Positions 8,144 to 10,794 of a stretch of 10,794 nt of DNA are shown here, one piece after another. The translations under genes and the position numbers were made by a program. Within the stretch, counting starts at the first letter, position 1, and each line of letters opens with the position of its first letter. A model generated the notes under the pieces. The model worked only from the letters and a program-made list of their open reading frames with translations. It had not been told where the DNA came from and did no database searches. This stretch comes from Verrucomicrobiota bacterium. Its GTDB lineage: Bacteria > Verrucomicrobiota > Verrucomicrobiia > Verrucomicrobiales > Verrucomicrobiaceae. The stretch is from positions 1 to 10,794 of the forward strand of contig VFKY01000272.1 of assembly GCA_009885275.1 (NCBI GenBank). The letters are read 5' to 3'.

Positions 8144-8181
8144 GCGATCACCGGAGGACCTTATCGGTCTTCGGTGATCGC
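8144..8181 (+). terminator. Long hairpin between gap and pgk: attenuator, processing or stabilising element
   Basis: The outer arms GCGATCACCG (8144-8153) and CGGTGATCGC (8172-8181) pair perfectly over ten bases. The inner arms GAGGACC and GGTCTT continue the stem for six more pairs with one bulged G and one G-U pair, closing on the loop TTATC (8161-8165). This is far more stable than expected for a 102-base gap. The downstream bases are pyrimidine-rich (CTTCTCTCTTCTC) but contain no uninterrupted T-run, so it is not a textbook intrinsic terminator. Likely roles are partial termination or protection of the gap message 3' end, making more GapA than Pgk. The type is a best guess; the structure itself is clear. 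Confidence 0.6.
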
Positions 8182-8224
8182 GTGACCTTCTCTCTTCTCA
8201 GTATTGATCTTTTAAAGTTCCTTT

Positions 8225-9436
8225 ATGTCCAAACAAACCATCCGCGATCTTGATCTCAAAGGTAAACGCTGTCTCGTCCGTGTAGATTTCAATGTGCCCC
8301 TTGACGACAATGATGGGGTTATGGTGATCACCGATGACACTCGCATCAAGGAAACATTGCCGACCTTGAAGTATCTGATCGAGAAGGGGGCTAAACTGAT
8401 TCTTTGCAGTCACTTGGGTCGCCCCAAAGGGCAACGTGATCCCAAACAAAGTCTTAAGCCAGTGGCTATCAAACTCAGTGAGATTCTTGGAAAGTCGGTG
8501 GCTTTTGCCGACGATTGTGTGGGTGAAGCGGCCAAAGAGCAAGCCTTGGCACTGGGCGAGGGTGATGTGCTTCTCTTGGAGAACGTGCGCTTTCATGCAG
8601 GTGAGGAAAAGAATGATACCGAGCTTGCCAAGCAGATGGCCGAGCTTGCCGAAGTTTATGTGAATGACGCTTTTGGCTCCGCGCACCGCGCGCATAGTTC
8701 CACCGCTGGTGTCGCCGCTTTTTTGCCTGCTGTCTCCGGATTGCTCATGGAGAAGGAGCTTGCTTATATGCATGATGAGCTTGAGGCCCCCGAGCGTCCT
8801 TTCGTGGTCATCCTCGGAGGTGCCAAGGTAAGCGACAAGATCAAGGTCATCGATCGCTTGCTCGACAAGGCTGATACCATCCTCATCGGTGGTGGCATGG
8901 CTTACACCTTTAAGCTCGCTCTCGGTGAGAAAATCGGAAAGTCCCTCTGTGAACCAGACAAGGTTGATACTGCGAAAGCTGCTCTGGAGAAAGCCAAGGC
9001 TAAAGGTGTAAAATTCCTTTTGCCGATTGATAACTTCATTGTGGAGGAACTAAATTTCAAGAATAAGACCGTTAGCCCTGGTAAATACACCAGTGTGGGT
9101 GAGGGGATCCCTGATGGTTGGGAAGGTGTCGATATTGGTCCTGAAACTATTGCACTTTTTAGCGCCGAAGTGGCGAGTGCCAAGACGCTAGTCTGGAACG
9201 GACCGATGGGGGTTTTTGAAATCAAGGACTGCGCCAAAGGAACATTCGCTATAGCGGATACCATCGCCAAGAATCAGAGCTGTAAATCCATCATCGGTGG
9301 TGGCGACAGTGTCAAAGCCGTAAAAAAAGCTGGTGTAGCCGACAAAGTTACATTCATTTCCACTGGCGGTGGAGCCAGTCTTGAGCTACTCGAAGGTAAG
9401 GAACTGCCTGGTGTCGTGGCATTGCTGGATAAATAA
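8225..9436 (+). CDS. pgk: Phosphoglycerate kinase
   Basis: This 403-residue monomeric kinase transfers phosphate between 1,3-bisphosphoglycerate and ADP. The N-domain substrate site is complete: VRVDFNVPL (18-26, with D21 and N23), R40 in DDTRI, HLGRPKG (63-69), LENVRFH (118-124, R122) and [12 protein letters not shown] (148-159, R155). The hinge and C-domain nucleotide site show [12 protein letters not shown] (195-206), IGGGMAYTF (221-229), [10 protein letters not shown] (323-332), IIGGGDSV (356-363) and the C-terminal [14 protein letters not shown] (379-392). Length is typical. It begins 102 bases after gap, beyond the long hairpin, and the bases before the ATG (TTTAAAGTTCCTTT) lack a Shine-Dalgarno sequence. 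I see no good separate promoter in the gap/pgk interval, so transcription probably reads through from gap. It is followed by tpiA after 38 bases. Confidence 0.98.
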   Translation: MSKQTIRDLDLKGKRCLVRVDFNVPLDDNDGVMVITDDTRIKETLPTLKYLIEKGAKLILCSHLGRPKGQRDPKQSLKPVAIKLSEILGKSVAFADDCVGEAAKEQALALGEGDVLLLENVRFHAGEEKNDTELAKQMAELAEVYVNDAFGSAHRAHSSTAGVAAFLPAVSGLLMEKELAYMHDELEAPERPFVVILGGAKVSDKIKVIDRLLDKADTILIGGGMAYTFKLALGEKIGKSLCEPDKVDTAKAALEKAKAKGVKFLLPIDNFIVEELNFKNKTVSPGKYTSVGEGIPDGWEGVDIGPETIALFSAEVASAKTLVWNGPMGVFEIKDCAKGTFAIADTIAKNQSCKSIIGGGDSVKAVKKAGVADKVTFISTGGGASLELLEGKELPGVVALLDK

Positions 9437-9474
9437 CGGTTAATTAAAACGCCAACACTTACTCTCAACGCATC

Positions 9475-10278
9475 ATGCTCACTGTATCCCGCAAGCCCAT
9501 TGTCGCCGCTAACTGGAAGATGAACAATCCTCCCTCGGAAACTGAGAAGTTTCTTCGGTCCTTCCTCCGCCTCATTCCAGACAAATGTCCAGTACAGGTT
9601 GTCGTGGTGCCACCCTATGTTTCTCTGTCATTGGCGCAAACTTTGATTCAAGGCGGTCGCACCGAGTCAGTAGAACTGGGCGCTCAAAATATGAGCGAGT
9701 TTCCTAGTGGTGCTTACACCGGTGAGATCAGTGCGCTTATGCTGAAGGAGTGCGGCGTGCGTCATGTGATTCTTGGTCACAGCGAGCGTCGCGCCATTTT
9801 TGGTGAGACGAACAAAACGATCAATGCCAAAGTGATCGCCGCTCTCGAAGCCCGCATGCACCCCATCCTTTGTGTGGGTGAGACGCTCGAAGAGCGCGAT
9901 GCCGGACGGGTCGAGGAAGTGCTGGAATCACAGACTCGTGAGAGTCTTGCTAATGTTGGTTCTCGCCGTTTGCTGGATATCGTGATTGCCTATGAACCTG
10001 TATGGGCAATTGGCACCGGTCGCACAGCATCCCCTGAACAAGCACAAGAAGCCCACGCTTTTATTCGTAAAGTGCTCGCCGAGATGTTTGACGTTGATAC
10101 CGCCAACAAGATTCGTATCCAATACGGTGGCAGTGTAAAGCCTTCGAACATGGCGGAACTCATCGCTCAACCTGATGTCGACGGTGCTCTCGTCGGTGGC
10201 GCTAGTCTTGAAAGCGGTAGCTTTTACGAGATTGTCAAAGCCATCATGGGCTACATCAGTGACAACAAGCTAGTGTAG
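9475..10278 (+). CDS. tpiA: Triosephosphate isomerase
   Basis: A 267-residue TIM-barrel enzyme interconverting dihydroxyacetone phosphate and glyceraldehyde 3-phosphate. Catalytic residues are in place: N13 and K15 in AANWKMN (11-17), H102 in LGHSERR (100-106), and the base E173 in AYEPVWAIGTG (172-182), which runs into the mobile phosphate-gripping loop. QYGGSVKPSN (216-225) and ALVGGASL (238-245) form the phosphate site. It is about ten to fifteen residues longer than many bacterial enzymes, mainly in the 58-68 loop. The start at 9475 leaves only six residues before the first conserved strand and is convincing. The 38-base interval after pgk holds no hairpin, so the two are probably one transcript. 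The gene ends with TAG followed directly by TGA. secG, often found after tpiA, is absent here. Confidence 0.98.
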   Translation: MLTVSRKPIVAANWKMNNPPSETEKFLRSFLRLIPDKCPVQVVVVPPYVSLSLAQTLIQGGRTESVELGAQNMSEFPSGAYTGEISALMLKECGVRHVILGHSERRAIFGETNKTINAKVIAALEARMHPILCVGETLEERDAGRVEEVLESQTRESLANVGSRRLLDIVIAYEPVWAIGTGRTASPEQAQEAHAFIRKVLAEMFDVDTANKIRIQYGGSVKPSNMAELIAQPDVDGALVGGASLESGSFYEIVKAIMGYISDNKLV

Positions 10279-10321
10279 TGAGATGGTGGTGGAAAGGCGG
10301 GGGGAAGCCTGTCGCTATGCG

Positions 10322-10340
10322 CAACGGAGGTAACCCGTTG
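10322..10340. terminator. Small hairpin between convergent tpiA and VC0807-type gene
   Basis: CAACGG (10322-10327) and CCGTTG (10335-10340) can pair over six bases around the loop AGGTAAC, in the 75-base interval where two genes converge. No T-run follows on the rightward strand (ATGCTTGCTTAG), so termination activity is doubtful. I see no better terminator candidate in the interval. Confidence 0.25.
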
Positions 10341-10353
10341 ATGCTTGCTTAGT

Positions 10354-10794
10354 TCACTTACTCACGATCTGTCGCCTTACCGTTTTCCCTGGATTGAGCA
10401 GATCATTTCGTTCCAGTCCGGTGATGCGTTGGATGTGACGGATGAGCCAGATGAAGACGAACAAAATCACGAGCATCAAGGGCGCGCCAATGACAATAAC
10501 TCCAGCCCAGTTTAATTTGCTGATGCCTTTGACAAAAGCTTCGCTGCCTGGCGCCTTGTCCTGCAAGAGATAAAGGGCAAGAAAGAAATTCCCCACAGAG
10601 CTACCAATCATTCCCAAGCTCATGCCCCAAGAGGCTCGGAATAGTGCATGGTTAAATGCGCTTTGCTTTTCAGGTGTATCGAGTGCTTTGTATATTGACT
10701 TGAGATTGAGTAACTTAGGTTGCATGATCAAGGCATTGATGAGTGGTTTACCAAGGCGATGACTAATAGGAAATGCCAATCCGAGAATTACAGG
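10354..10794 (-). CDS. VC0807-type integral membrane protein, N-terminus cut by window edge
   Basis: The leftward frame is open from the right edge to a TGA at 10354-10356, giving 146 C-terminal codons. A TTG at 10779 could be misread as a start, but the upstream codons (PVILG) are open and belong to the family pattern, so the gene begins outside the window. Features I recall from VC0807-family proteins follow in order: P-hILG-A at the edge, a KPL block (GKPLINALIMQP), F-HALFRASWG, then a helix with IGSSVGNFFLALYLL where relatives have SA-LNF-LA, then LNWAGVIVIGAPLMLVILFVFIWLI (a long membrane segment) and a tail LTGLERNDLL. At least two to three membrane spans are visible. Such proteins are inner-membrane and of unknown function. 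It is convergent with tpiA and not functionally tied to it by context. Confidence 0.7.
   Translation of the reverse strand, partial: PVILGLAFPISHRLGKPLINALIMQPKLLNLKSIYKALDTPEKQSAFNHALFRASWGMSLGMIGSSVGNFFLALYLLQDKAPGSEAFVKGISKLNWAGVIVIGAPLMLVILFVFIWLIRHIQRITGLERNDLLNPGKTVRRQIVSK

Noticed and set aside
8198..8773. 191-codon open frame on the minus strand
   Set aside because: Antisense shadow of pgk with no recognisable motif; the real pgk reading frame is intact throughout.
10294..10311. AGGC/GCCT four-pair stem around a G-run after tpiA
   Set aside because: Too short and without a following T-run to call a terminator.
10777..10779. TTG as the true start of the right-edge gene
   Set aside because: The frame stays open to the window edge, and the codons before it continue the pattern seen in VC0807-type proteins.

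Overview
The window looks like chromosomal DNA from a Gram-negative bacterium of moderate GC content, most likely in the PVC superphylum and probably Verrucomicrobiota. This rests on three things: an LPS-type glycosyltransferase, a membrane gene of the VC0807 type, and an ABC transporter pair followed by a TPR-like membrane protein of a kind I associate with Verrucomicrobia and Planctomycetes. The assignment is inference from remembered family resemblance; no rRNA is present to confirm it. None of the starts that can be examined has a clear Shine-Dalgarno sequence at normal spacing, which fits a lineage that relies little on that signal.

Positions 1-6044 are a leftward (minus-strand) block. 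In transcription order it holds: a membrane-anchored protein that resembles a metallopeptidase but has lost its active site; acylphosphatase (acyP); an ABC ATPase; an ABC-2 permease overlapping it by ATGA; a TPR-like protein with an N-terminal signal anchor; a 133-base gap; then a YfcE-like metallophosphoesterase overlapping by ATGA a GT9 (heptosyltransferase-type) glycosyltransferase that runs off the left edge. Gaps are short enough for one or two operons.

Positions 6134-10278 are rightward: folP (dihydropteroate synthase), then the lower-glycolysis cluster gap-pgk-tpiA. A promoter-like TTGACT-N17-TATACG lies before gap. A long, nearly perfect hairpin sits between gap and pgk and could set the ratio of the two products. 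The three enzymes catalyse consecutive or adjoining triose-phosphate steps (TpiA, GapA, Pgk).

Positions 10354-10794 hold the C-terminal part of a leftward VC0807-type membrane protein, convergent with tpiA.

Most of the window is conserved housekeeping sequence. No CRISPR array, transposase, tRNA or rRNA was seen. The items most worth a second look are the dead-peptidase-like protein with its neighbours, and the gap/pgk hairpin.
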